Source of the DNA: Saprospiraceae bacterium
Lineage (GTDB): Bacteria > Bacteroidota > Bacteroidia > Chitinophagales > Saprospiraceae
DNA: 50,566 nucleotides
Direction of reading: 5' to 3'
NCBI GenBank assembly: GCA_017996375.1
Contig: JAGOHC010000006.1
Location: 1 to 50,566 of the forward strand
Part shown: one piece after another, positions 8,953-17,264 of the stretch
Position numbering within the stretch: the first letter of the stretch is position 1
Layout of the letters: the number at the start of each line of letters is the position of its first letter
Position numbers and translations under genes: made by a program
The notes under the pieces: generated by a model
What the model was told of the DNA's origin: nothing
The model's database searches: none
What the model saw: only the letters and a program-made list of their open reading frames with translations

Positions 8953-11358
8953 ATGAAGTACTTATTCCTACCATTGTTGTTTTGTTGTACAGCAATATGT
9001 ACCGCCCCAATGCAAGCACAATGTTTAGATAACGAGCAACAAGCTATCTTAAATCTAGTTTTTGATACCTACCCCCAAGAAACTGGTTGGCGTTTGCAAG
9101 ACCTCAACGGAAACATCTATCTGCAAGGACATGGCACGAACGGTCAAGTTACTTTTAGTGATACCGTTTGCGTACCAGCTGCTACGTGTTTAACCCTAAA
9201 CATATCAGACAGCTATGGCGATGGTATGTGCTGTAGCTTTGGCGATGGTACTTACACCTTACTTCTGAACGATGCCATTGCAGCGCAAGGCGGCGAGTTC
9301 ACGTTCGGTGCTTCGCACGAAATCGGCTGTGTTGCTGGTGCCGTCTGCTCCTCGGCATTATTGATTACTGCTCCGGGCAACTACTCAGCTACCGTTACAC
9401 CAAGTACTTGGTACACCTTCACCCCGGATACTTCCGGCACGTACACAATCTCAACTTGCTCTGACTTAAACAGTTGCGATACGCGCGTATGGTTGTATGG
9501 CGGCGAATGTGGTCAGTTTGCATGGGACAACACAAATATCGGTACAATTGCTTACGCAGACACTGGTTGTGGCGATGATAATAATTGGGCAAGCCTGACT
9601 TATCCGCTTACCGCTGGCACTACCTACTACATCCGTGTTGGGGGCATCAACAGCACTTGCGTACCTGCTCTGTCATGGACATTAACTTTTAATGGTCCAC
9701 TATTGGGATGTACTGACCCTACTGCTTGCAACTATAACCCGTTGGCACAAGCCAATGACGGCTCTTGTGTGTATCAAGGAAGCCCGAACTGTCCAGCAGG
9801 ACCCGACCTAATCGTTGTACAATCCGCCATCGAAACTTCGCTGCATCTTTCTACCTTAAATGAGGTGGATGAATGTTATGTACAAGAAGGATGTATCAAT
9901 GGATACGGGCAGCGACACATCATACGATTCACCACGCATATAAAAAATATTGGCGACCAAGATTACTATATCGGCAGCCCTACTACGGATACCATCGTCA
10001 ATCAATTTGAATGGGGTGCTTGCCATGGGCATTGGCATTACAAAGGCTATGCCGAATACCTCATTTATGACAGAAACACTTTCCAGATAGTACCGATCGG
10101 CTTTAAAAATGGTTTCTGTGTGCTCGACTTAGAATGTTCGGGCGGTGGCTCCGGACAGTATGGTTGTGATAATATGGGCATCTCCGCCGGATGTGGTGAT
10201 ATTTACTCAAGTGGTTTGGATTGCCAATGGATTGATATTACTGACTTGCCCGCAGGTAATTATACTTTAGTGGTACGTGTGAACTGGGAGAAGCAACCCG
10301 ATGCGCTGCATCACGAAGAAACCAACTATCTGAATAACTGGGCTCAGGTATGCCTTGACATCACACGCGACCCCCTAACCAATATTCCGCATTACACCAT
10401 CGCTGACGGTGAGTGTTTGCCGTATGTGGATTGCACGGGCGAGGCTTTTGGAAATGCAAAAGTTGACTGCGAAGGAACTTGCACCGGCATTCGCAAAGCT
10501 GGCGATATTGACCGCGACACTACATTGGCTATGCAAGATGTTTATACCTATATTAATGAAATTTTGACCGACACCATTACACCAACGTCTTGCATTGACT
10601 TAAATGCAGACAATGATATTTCGGTTGCAGATGCTACCTTATTACTCGAATGTGTTTTACACCCTAACGGCGTACAAGGTCATAACCACAGTACTTGCGC
10701 ATTCCCGTTTGGTATATTAAATATCAACGATACCATTACACTTAGTGTAAGCGATATTAATACCACCGAAAAATATTTTGATGTATTGATAAAAAACCCT
10801 ACGGCACGCGTTGCGGCTTACCAATTCAAAATTAGTGGTGCAACTATTGATCACCTCACCTCGTTGGCTGCCGATTACAATACGAGTTTGTATTATTCGG
10901 ATGATGAAATTTTGAGTATTTCCATTCAAGAAAATACTATTACCAAACACAACAGCCCGACAGAATTGGTGCGCGTATATTATACTGAACTGACCGACAA
11001 CCAAGTTTGCATCAGCGAAATTGCTACCATTTTTAATGCGTTGCATGAAGAAACTATCAACGTTATTGGCAACTGCAGCAGCATCATAAACAACACTTCA
11101 GAGGCATTTGCTAATATGTTAGATGTAAAAGTAGTTCCCAATCCGTTCAACCAATCGGCGCGTATATTGTTTAATAATGTAAAACACGAAAATTTTACTA
11201 TTCAACTCATTGACTTTACCGGCAGGTTAGTGCGTACCTATCAAAATATTACCGATAGTGAGCTAACCATTTGGCGTGGCAATTTGCCGGCAGGCGTTTA
11301 TACTTGTAAAGTTAGCACAAGTAACGGCTGGGGGATAACCCGATTAGTGATAGAATAG
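8953..11358 (+). CDS. Secreted lysyl-oxidase-like protein with dockerin and type IX sorting domain
   Basis: This is an 801-residue secreted multidomain protein with a signal peptide to about residue 23. A cysteine-containing beta domain (about 30-112) with DSYGDGMCC is followed by a second beta domain (about 125-245) and a short GCTDPTACNY module (about 252). The core, about 280-480, resembles copper-dependent lysyl oxidases. It has the copper-site motif WGACHGHWH (His358, His360, His362), Lys385 in GFKNGFC and Tyr418 before LDCQWIDITD. These line up with the copper ligands and the lysine and tyrosine that form the lysyl tyrosylquinone cofactor in animal enzymes. A dockerin-like pair of calcium loops (517-575, GDIDRD and DLNADNDISVAD) and a cohesin-like region (about 590-705) follow. 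The last 85 residues are a type IX sorting domain (VVPNPFNQSARI). Substrate unknown; oxidation of surface lysines or cross-linking is inference. Confidence 0.85.
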   Translation: MKYLFLPLLFCCTAICTAPMQAQCLDNEQQAILNLVFDTYPQETGWRLQDLNGNIYLQGHGTNGQVTFSDTVCVPAATCLTLNISDSYGDGMCCSFGDGTYTLLLNDAIAAQGGEFTFGASHEIGCVAGAVCSSALLITAPGNYSATVTPSTWYTFTPDTSGTYTISTCSDLNSCDTRVWLYGGECGQFAWDNTNIGTIAYADTGCGDDNNWASLTYPLTAGTTYYIRVGGINSTCVPALSWTLTFNGPLLGCTDPTACNYNPLAQANDGSCVYQGSPNCPAGPDLIVVQSAIETSLHLSTLNEVDECYVQEGCINGYGQRHIIRFTTHIKNIGDQDYYIGSPTTDTIVNQFEWGACHGHWHYKGYAEYLIYDRNTFQIVPIGFKNGFCVLDLECSGGGSGQYGCDNMGISAGCGDIYSSGLDCQWIDITDLPAGNYTLVVRVNWEKQPDALHHEETNYLNNWAQVCLDITRDPLTNIPHYTIADGECLPYVDCTGEAFGNAKVDCEGTCTGIRKAGDIDRDTTLAMQDVYTYINEILTDTITPTSCIDLNADNDISVADATLLLECVLHPNGVQGHNHSTCAFPFGILNINDTITLSVSDINTTEKYFDVLIKNPTARVAAYQFKISGATIDHLTSLAADYNTSLYYSDDEILSISIQENTITKHNSPTELVRVYYTELTDNQVCISEIATIFNALHEETINVIGNCSSIINNTSEAFANMLDVKVVPNPFNQSARILFNNVKHENFTIQLIDFTGRLVRTYQNITDSELTIWRGNLPAGVYTCKVSTSNGWGITRLVIE

Positions 11359-11376
11359 TTAGTACTGCAACATAAT

Positions 11377-12021
11377 ATGGCGACACTTTTGATGATGGCT
11401 TTATTTGGCTATTCGTTATATTTACTAAATGGCCGTTTCTTCAGTTTTCTTCCGTTCGGCAATACCGTCAATCGCGATATTGCCGCTATGCAAAGCGAAC
11501 TGCAAAACACACGCACTCAACTTGCACCATGGAAACGCGAGGAGGTAAGTTTACTATCCTTCAACAAAGGGAAACCCCTCTTTAAACTAAGAGGTATGGA
11601 TACAGGCATCATCGAAAACATTTATCAAGAGCCAATGTTGGCATACGCCCATCGGCGATATAACAACCCAAAGTTGAACGGTTTGTTGTGTGTGCAAAAC
11701 TCGGAACATCTGTTCGCTTATAAAATTACTGATAAAGGAATTACGATAGTTGTAAACAACCAAATACTAGGCGTATTGCAACAACACAACGGCGTTTTGT
11801 ATTACAGCAACACCAATAAAGCCATTGCAAAAATTAGCGATATTGCTTCGGGCAGTCTCGTACATATAGCCGCTTACGGCAAAGAAATAGGCTCAATACA
11901 ATCGCCTACGGTAGCGGCTTCGCAGGTGAATCCTAGAGTGTTTATGACCTATCAACCTACTACTACTGAAGAAGAATTAATACTTCAAGCGTTGGTATTT
12001 TATACCTTGTGTGGCAAATAA
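11377..12021 (+). CDS. Hypothetical protein with N-terminal membrane anchor
   Basis: I do not recognise this 214-residue protein. It opens with one hydrophobic segment (about residues 1-24, LLMMALFGYSLYLLN) without a clear cleavage site. A short helical stretch NRDIAAMQSELQNTRTQL (about 34-51) may be a coiled coil. A mainly beta, mixed-charge domain follows, with segments like LFAYKITDKGITIVVNNQI. The start is 18 bases after the previous stop, and its end overlaps the start of the biotin-carrier gene by 13 bases, so the three genes may be co-transcribed. The overlap suggests translational coupling with the carrier. No catalytic motif is visible. Confidence 0.6.
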   Translation: MATLLMMALFGYSLYLLNGRFFSFLPFGNTVNRDIAAMQSELQNTRTQLAPWKREEVSLLSFNKGKPLFKLRGMDTGIIENIYQEPMLAYAHRRYNNPKLNGLLCVQNSEHLFAYKITDKGITIVVNNQILGVLQQHNGVLYYSNTNKAIAKISDIASGSLVHIAAYGKEIGSIQSPTVAASQVNPRVFMTYQPTTTEEELILQALVFYTLCGK

Positions 12022-12554
12022 GAGCAAGTGAAAATTTATCATTACATCAAAGAAAATTCAGACCGTTGCAATCAAATAAATTTACCGTCACGATAAATGA
12101 CGCGCACACTTTAGAGCTTACGGCAGCCGAAATTGCAGCCTTAGATATTGTTCCGTTAAGCGATAATCGTAGCCATATATTGCATGAGCACAAATCATAT
12201 CACGCATATATTGAAAAGGTTGATTTTTTACAAAAACAGTTTTCCGTTACGGTAAACGGCAACACGTATCGCATAAAAATTGCAGATGAATATGAAACGC
12301 TCGTAAACAAACTTGGGTTAGCCAGTGCAAACAAAAAGAAAGCAAATGACCTGAAAGCACCAATGCCTGGCTTGGTACGTGATGTGAAAGTTACAGTTGG
12401 CGATACAGTTGAAAAAGGGGAACCACTCCTTATTTTGGAGGCGATGAAAATGGAGAATGTGATACGCGCCGATGCTGTCGTAACCATTAAGAGTATTCAT
12501 ACTGCCGTCGGTGATGCCGTTGATAAAAATCAATTATTAATAGCTTTTGAATAA
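12009..12554 (+). CDS. Stand-alone biotin carboxyl carrier-type protein
   Basis: This 181-residue protein ends in a biotinyl/lipoyl domain (about residues 115-181). The attachment motif EAMKMEN puts the biotinylated lysine at 147, flanked by the PMPGLV entry strand. The first half (about 20-105) resembles the beta-rich spacer that precedes the carrier domain in acyl-CoA carboxylase subunits. Such proteins carry CO2 between biotin carboxylase and carboxyltransferase, but neither partner is encoded nearby. The longest frame starts with GTG at 12009, overlapping the upstream gene by 13 bases; an in-frame TTG at 12066 is an alternative, and no ATG is available near the domain start. It is convergent with exonuclease III, only 7 bases away. 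Confidence 0.85.
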   Translation: MWQIRASENLSLHQRKFRPLQSNKFTVTINDAHTLELTAAEIAALDIVPLSDNRSHILHEHKSYHAYIEKVDFLQKQFSVTVNGNTYRIKIADEYETLVNKLGLASANKKKANDLKAPMPGLVRDVKVTVGDTVEKGEPLLILEAMKMENVIRADAVVTIKSIHTAVGDAVDKNQLLIAFE

Positions 12555-12561
12555 AAAAATA

Positions 12562-13326
12562 TCAAAGGTCAATGTCAATCAATACAGGGCAGTGGTCAGA
12601 GTGTTGTGCTTCGTTTAGCATAGTTGCCCCTCTAATTTTATCTTTTAAGGGCATGCTGACAGACTGATAATCTATCCGCCAACCCTTGTTATTGGCGCGA
12701 GCATTGGCACGAAAACTCCACCAACTATACAACACTTGGGCTGGATGCAAATAGCGAAACGCATCTGCAAAACCACTACCAAACCACTGCGTCATCCAAG
12801 CACGTTCTTCGGGTAGAAAGCCAGTAGAATTTTTGTTTCCTTTAGGGTCGTGTATGTCAATTTCTTGGTGTGCGATGTTGTAATCACCCACCACAATCAG
12901 GTTGGGTTGTTCTTGCCGCAAGATGGTTATCCAATCATAAAAATCTTTCAAAAATTGCATCTTTACGGCTTGTCGTTCTTCGCCACTTGTGCCGGAGGGG
13001 AAGTAGCAATTTAACAATGACCATCCTACAAAATCGGCGCGTATAACTCTGCCCTCTTTGTCATACATCGGTACCCCCATGCCTTCCACAACGCGCAGGG
13101 GTTCTTTTTTTGTAAAAATTGCCACACCACTATACCCTTTTTTTTCGGCAGAATGGCAGTAGCTATGATACCCCATTGCTGCCAACGCAGCCGTATCAAT
13201 TTGGTCAGGTTGTGCTTTAGTTTCTTGCACACATATCACGTCAAATTGATGTGTTGCCAGCCATTCTAACCAGCCTTTGTTAATTGCGGAGCGGATGCCG
13301 TTAAGGTTGTAGGATAGGATTTGCAT
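12562..13326 (-). CDS. xth: Exodeoxyribonuclease III
   Basis: This is an AP endonuclease/3'-5' exonuclease of base-excision repair, EEP-fold superfamily, 254 residues when started at the ATG at 13326. Motifs in order: MQILSYNLNGIRSA at the start, CVQETKA (metal-binding Glu), GYSGVAIF, VVGDYNIAHQEIDI (Asp/Asn pair), GWRIDYQSVS and the terminal QHSDHCPVLIDI with the catalytic Asp-His. A longer open frame runs upstream to 13662, but that part overlaps rnpA and is not conserved in character, so the internal ATG is the real start. It lies 20 bases downstream of rnpA on the same strand. Confidence 0.95.
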   Translation of the reverse strand: MQILSYNLNGIRSAINKGWLEWLATHQFDVICVQETKAQPDQIDTAALAAMGYHSYCHSAEKKGYSGVAIFTKKEPLRVVEGMGVPMYDKEGRVIRADFVGWSLLNCYFPSGTSGEERQAVKMQFLKDFYDWITILRQEQPNLIVVGDYNIAHQEIDIHDPKGNKNSTGFLPEERAWMTQWFGSGFADAFRYLHPAQVLYSWWSFRANARANNKGWRIDYQSVSMPLKDKIRGATMLNEAQHSDHCPVLIDIDL

Positions 13327-13346
13327 AGATATATTTTGAATAAAAA

Positions 13347-13757
13347 TTATTCGTTGGATGATGGCTTTTGCGAAGATAACCGTTGCGGCAGTTGTGATAT
13401 TATTTTTTTTGTGGCGGCAGCAATTGTTGCAAATGGCAATTCTTCTTTTGCAATATAAATAAGCACCAAAGCCACTGACGTTTGTGGTAGGGTTTGTTGC
13501 CAAGCGTGCCGCTCTACTCGGTAGGCTTCGCGGATGCGCCGCTTCAGGCGATTGCGCACTACAGCCCGCTTGAATATTTTTTTTGGAACGCTTATCGCTA
13601 CTTGCGCTTCGTGTGCTTGTTGCGCCGCGGAAATTTGATAAACAACCCTCAACGGGTAACACAAAAAAGACCGGCTATCCTGAAATAACCGATTTATCTT
13701 AGTTTGACTTTTTAATCGCGCTGTGGCGGGAAGCGTAAAACGAACTGTAGCGAGCAT
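13347..13757 (-). CDS. rnpA: Ribonuclease P protein component
   Basis: RnpA is the protein subunit of RNase P, which trims tRNA 5' leaders with the catalytic RNA. The basic 136-residue product contains the family signature RNRLKRRIREAYR (about residues 70-82), preceded by VAISVPKKIFKRAV, and starts with the usual substrate-binding segment TARLKSQTKINRLF. The first codon of the longest frame is TTG (13766); the ATG at 13757 is preferred. It follows rpmH on the same strand, the classical rpmH-rnpA pair, with a hairpin in the 130-base gap. Confidence 0.93.
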   Translation of the reverse strand: MLATVRFTLPATARLKSQTKINRLFQDSRSFLCYPLRVVYQISAAQQAHEAQVAISVPKKIFKRAVVRNRLKRRIREAYRVERHAWQQTLPQTSVALVLIYIAKEELPFATIAAATKKIISQLPQRLSSQKPSSNE

Positions 13758-13816
13758 ACCGAACAAAGATATAGCATATATATTGAGAAAGCATTAATGC
13801 CGTGTGATACAAACAA

Positions 13817-13852
13817 CGAAAGGCAACCTATATGATGACAGATTGCCTTTCG
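13817..13852 (-). terminator. Hairpin between rpmH and rnpA
   Basis: Ten-base arms CGAAAGGCAA (13817-13826) and TTGCCTTTCG (13843-13852) form a perfect stem with a 16-base loop. Read on the minus strand it lies 35 bases after the rpmH stop, and it is followed by a weak T-rich stretch (TTGTTTG). It may attenuate read-through from rpmH into rnpA or be a processing site; without a solid U-tract it is not a strong terminator. Confidence 0.5.
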
Positions 13853-13887
13853 CTTATGTACCCGAGTTCGGGTAAATATCAGGAAGT

Positions 13888-14046
13888 TTAATCCTTCAAT
13901 CTCTTTTCGTCCGAAACAGTTAATTTATGACGACCTCTTGCACGACGACGTGCTAATACCTTACGACCATTCTTTGTCGCCATACGACTGCGGAAGCCGT
14001 GCTTGTTAGCTCTCTTTCTTCTTGATGGCTGATATGTTCTTTTCAT
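13888..14046 (-). CDS. rpmH: 50S ribosomal protein L34
   Basis: This is a 52-residue, highly basic ribosomal protein of the large subunit. The translation begins [19 protein letters not shown] and continues with [19 protein letters not shown], the near-invariant L34 core, followed by a short [13 protein letters not shown] tail seen in Bacteroidota. It starts at the ATG at 14046 and stops at 13888. It heads the minus-strand rpmH-rnpA-xth group and is divergent from the M16-family gene at 14208 across 161 AT-rich bases. Confidence 0.96.
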   Translation of the reverse strand: MKRTYQPSRRKRANKHGFRSRMATKNGRKVLARRRARGRHKLTVSDEKRLKD

Positions 14047-14174
14047 TGTATGAACTGTATGATTATTTCAAAAGCGAGTGCAAAAGTAAGGCTTTTTATC
14101 TAATTGTCCAATTTTATTTTATATATTTTAATAACTAAACTGTTTGGGCTTTTCACTTTTTATATCACAACTGA

Positions 14175-14202
14175 TTGTAAACCAAAGTTTTTTGTACATT
14201 TG
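14175..14202 (+). promoter_or_regulatory. Candidate promoter very close to the M16-family start codon
   Basis: TACATTTG (14195-14202) fits the TAnnTTTG -7 box, with TTG (14175-14177) 17 bases upstream. The start codon at 14208 is only five bases after the box, so transcription from it would give a leaderless or nearly leaderless mRNA. Confidence 0.45.
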
Positions 14203-14207
14203 TTGCA

Positions 14208-15485
14208 ATGAAACAACTGAAAAAATTACCGCCGCTTCCCATTCGTGAAATCACCACACTTGCTTTGCCAAAATACTGCCTACACAGGTTAGACAATGGC
14301 ATACCGGTTTACGAAGTTTGCGCTGGCACGCAGGATATTATCAAATTAGAGATAACTTTTCGGGCTGGTCGCCCTTTTGAGCAAAAACATTTAGCCAGCC
14401 GCGCTACCGCCCGCTTATTGCGTGAGGGTACAAAGCATCGCCAATCTGCCGACATTGCGGAAGCCTTTGACTTTTATGGTACTTCGCTCGTTACAACCAC
14501 CAATTTAGATACCTCCAGTATTATATTCAGTTGTCTAAAAAAGCACTTTCATTTGTTGTTGCCCATTGTGGCAGAAATTATATTTGAGCCTACCTTTCCG
14601 GAGCAAGAGCTGCAAACATTCATCAACAACAACAAGCAACGTTTGCAAGTAGATTTACAAAAAAGTGATGCCGTTGCTTATCGCAAAATTACGGCTCTGA
14701 TATTTGGCGAAAACCACCCTTACGGATACAACAGCACCGCCGACACGTATAACGCGCTTACACAAAATGATTTAATCACACATTGGAACAACACTTACGC
14801 TGCCGATAATTGTCAAATTTTTATTGCCGGAAGAACAGATGAAACCATTTTGACCTCACTAAATACTTATTTCGGGCAGTTCCGAAAACAAGCCACCAAC
14901 TTCGCACCACCCATAATAGGCAGCACCGAAAAACCTCACAAAATGTTAATAAAGAATAATGCGGATAGTGTGCAAGCAGCAATTCGCATCGGGCGACATC
15001 TGTTCAATCGCCAACATCCTAATTATAAAAAAATGTACGTCCTTAATACTGTTTTGGGCGGATACTTCAGCTCTCGCCTAATGAGCAATATTCGCGAAGC
15101 AAAAGGGTTTACATATAACATCTACTCAATGCTAGACCCCATGCTATTTGACGGGTATTTTTATATCGGCGCGGAGGTAAGTCATAAGTTTGTGTCCTCA
15201 GCTATCAAAGAAATTCATAAAGAAATAAAAAAACTACAAACCGAACTCATAGGAGCTGACGAGTTGATGATGGTTCGCAATTACCTGATGGGAGGGCTAC
15301 TCGCCATGATTGACGGACCGTTCAATACCATTGATGTCATTCGCACATTAGCTACCGAAGATATTCCGCTCACACATTACGAAGATACGGCGCGAGTAAT
15401 TCGGAGTATCACCACCGAAGATTTGCTCGAAATGGCGCGGCTATATTTAAACAAAGACGATTTGTGGGAAGTAATCGCTAAATGA
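14208..15485 (+). CDS. M16 (insulinase/processing peptidase) family protein, non-catalytic type
   Basis: This 425-residue protein has the two-domain M16 fold. The N-terminal half includes ITFRAGRPFEQKHLASRATA; where active members have the zinc motif HxxEH in the helix after the FRAG segment, this one has RATAR, so zinc binding is lost. The C-terminal half keeps the conserved Arg/Tyr motif (SNIREAKGFTYNIYSM, about 296-311) that supplies substrate-binding residues in the partner subunit of two-gene M16 peptidases. It is therefore probably the non-catalytic half of a heterodimer. The active partner is not in the window. The start ATG is five bases after a candidate -7 box. It is followed one base later by a FAD-dependent dehydrogenase gene. 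Confidence 0.88.
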   Translation: MKQLKKLPPLPIREITTLALPKYCLHRLDNGIPVYEVCAGTQDIIKLEITFRAGRPFEQKHLASRATARLLREGTKHRQSADIAEAFDFYGTSLVTTTNLDTSSIIFSCLKKHFHLLLPIVAEIIFEPTFPEQELQTFINNNKQRLQVDLQKSDAVAYRKITALIFGENHPYGYNSTADTYNALTQNDLITHWNNTYAADNCQIFIAGRTDETILTSLNTYFGQFRKQATNFAPPIIGSTEKPHKMLIKNNADSVQAAIRIGRHLFNRQHPNYKKMYVLNTVLGGYFSSRLMSNIREAKGFTYNIYSMLDPMLFDGYFYIGAEVSHKFVSSAIKEIHKEIKKLQTELIGADELMMVRNYLMGGLLAMIDGPFNTIDVIRTLATEDIPLTHYEDTARVIRSITTEDLLEMARLYLNKDDLWEVIAK

Positions 15486-15486
15486 T

Positions 15487-17049
15487 ATGATGCGTGAACT
15501 CGTTCTTAAACTATCGCCTGCCGAAGCTGCCGACCCCGCCAGTATTCGCCGCGCTGTGGCAGCTGCCTGCGGTGTTGAGGAACACGAACTAACGCACGTA
15601 CAACTCCTCCGTCGCTCCATAGATGCACGCAGTATGCAGCCCGCCATACAGTTGCGCGTATGCGCTTATTTCCAAGAAATGCCAGCACCCGAACCCATAT
15701 TATTACACAACTTACAAGATGTTGCCTCTGCCAAAAAGAAGGTAGTGATAGTTGGTGCCGGACCCGCCGGCTATTTTGCCGCATTAGAGTTGATCGAAAA
15801 AGGAGTAAAACCTATTGTGTTAGATAGAGGAACTGACGTGCGGACTCGCCGGCGCGACCTCCGCGCTATTCAACAATTTGGTATTGTCAATCCACACTCC
15901 AATTATTGTTTTGGTGAGGGTGGCGCGGGCACATACTCCGATGGCAAACTCTACACGCGCTCGCACAAACGCGGCTCTATCGAAAAAGCCTTACGGCTGT
16001 TAGTTGAACATGGCGCAGATACCGATATTTTAGTAGATGCTCATCCGCACATCGGGTCAAATAAGTTGCCACAAATTGTTGCCAATATCCGCGAAACCAT
16101 CCTAAAGTTTGGAGGCGATGTATTGTTCGGGCAGCACGTTACGGATTTCGTTATTCATCAACAAAGTATAAAAGGTGTAATTGCTAATGACAAAACGGAA
16201 TTTCTCGCAGATGCTGTTATTTTAGCAACCGGGCACTCAGCACGCGACATTTATGAATTATTACACACAAAAAATATTCGCATAGAAGCCAAACCTTTTG
16301 CTTTGGGCGTGCGTGTGGAGCATCCGCAAACGTTTATTGATACAGTGCAATATCGGCAAACACCACGCGAAGAAAACCTGCCGGCAGCAAGTTATAAGCT
16401 TGTATGCCAAGTGGGTAGCAGAGGCGTTTTTTCTTTTTGTATGTGTCCGGGCGGATTAATTGTTCCGGCAGCAACTGCGCCTGGCGAAATTGTTGTGAAT
16501 GGTATGTCGCTCTCGCGGCGCGATTCGGCATTTGCCAATTCCGGTATCGTTACGGCTATCGAGTTGGAGGATATACAACCATTTATACGGCAACATGGCG
16601 TATTTGCATGTATGGCATTCCAGCAGCAAATTGAGCAAACAATGTTCAGTGCAGGCAATGGCAGTCAGCAAGCTCCAGCGCTACGCTTGCCCGATTTTGT
16701 AAACAAAAAATTATCTGCCTCTTTAAATGAGAGTTCGTACATCCCCGGATTGTTCGCGGCACCACTATACGACTTGTTGCCTACCGCTATTTGTACTCGC
16801 CTGCAAAAAGGCTTTCTCCAATTTGCCAAAATGATGCCTGGTTATTTTACAAGCGAAGCGAACGTGGTGGGTACGGAAAGTCGCACGAGTTCGCCTATCC
16901 GTATTCCGCGCCAAGCGGATACCCTCATGCACCCAGACATAGCAGGTTTGTACCCTTGTGGGGAAGGTGCCGGCTACGCAGGTGGGATTATTTCTGCTGC
17001 AATGGACGGGCAAAATGTGGCGGGCGCTACCGCTAAATTTTTGTCGTAA
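15487..17049 (+). CDS. FAD-dependent dehydrogenase (COG2509-like)
   Basis: This is a 520-residue flavoprotein. A short N-terminal domain (about 1-75, with ELTHVQLLRRSIDAR) precedes the FAD-binding Rossmann core, whose dinucleotide motif VGAGPAG lies at about residues 89-95. The segment GEGGAGTYSDGKLYTR and the late motif GLYPCGEGAGYAGGI, with ISAAMDGQNVA after it, are typical of the uncharacterised FAD-dependent dehydrogenase family related to NAD(FAD)-utilising enzymes. The substrate is unknown. The gene begins one base after the stop of the M16-family gene, so the two are surely co-transcribed, though no functional link is known. Two adjacent ATG codons are possible; the first is used here. 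Confidence 0.88.
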   Translation: MMRELVLKLSPAEAADPASIRRAVAAACGVEEHELTHVQLLRRSIDARSMQPAIQLRVCAYFQEMPAPEPILLHNLQDVASAKKKVVIVGAGPAGYFAALELIEKGVKPIVLDRGTDVRTRRRDLRAIQQFGIVNPHSNYCFGEGGAGTYSDGKLYTRSHKRGSIEKALRLLVEHGADTDILVDAHPHIGSNKLPQIVANIRETILKFGGDVLFGQHVTDFVIHQQSIKGVIANDKTEFLADAVILATGHSARDIYELLHTKNIRIEAKPFALGVRVEHPQTFIDTVQYRQTPREENLPAASYKLVCQVGSRGVFSFCMCPGGLIVPAATAPGEIVVNGMSLSRRDSAFANSGIVTAIELEDIQPFIRQHGVFACMAFQQQIEQTMFSAGNGSQQAPALRLPDFVNKKLSASLNESSYIPGLFAAPLYDLLPTAICTRLQKGFLQFAKMMPGYFTSEANVVGTESRTSSPIRIPRQADTLMHPDIAGLYPCGEGAGYAGGIISAAMDGQNVAGATAKFLS

Positions 17050-17191
17050 TTACCTTAGGCTTTACAACACCTACCGCTCACTTAGTCGTTGGCGAAAAAA
17101 TGTACATCAAAATTATTGTTGTGGAAAACTGCGCGGTGTTATTAACACTTTCGTGTTGATGTTTAATCGAAAAAATATAAATATTATAAAT

Positions 17192-17199
17192 TACCTTTG
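17192..17199 (+). promoter_or_regulatory. Candidate -7 box upstream of dnaN
   Basis: TACCTTTG matches TAnnTTTG and lies 65 bases before the dnaN ATG, in an AT-rich 215-base spacer. No good TTG element is seen at the right distance, so only the -7 part is supported. Confidence 0.4.
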
Positions 17200-17264
17200 C
17201 ACTATGTGATTGATAATCAGCATACATTTAATTTAAAAAATAATCATATAAAAAATACTTGTCT

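Noticed and set aside
13327..13662. N-terminal extension of exonuclease III
   Set aside because: The frame is open but overlaps rnpA, has low-quality composition, and the conserved protein begins at the ATG at 13326.
13861..13872. Short CCCGA/TCGGG palindrome after rpmH
   Set aside because: It has a five-base stem with a two-base loop and no U-tract, so it is too weak to call.
16334..17036. Cluster of overlapping open frames on both strands
   Set aside because: All lie inside the FAD-dependent dehydrogenase gene and show no domain or signal features.
17136..17157. Short palindromes GTGTTATTAACAC and AACAC-TTTC-GTGTT before dnaN
   Set aside because: They are small and overlapping, and no known operator matches them; they were left out of the feature list.
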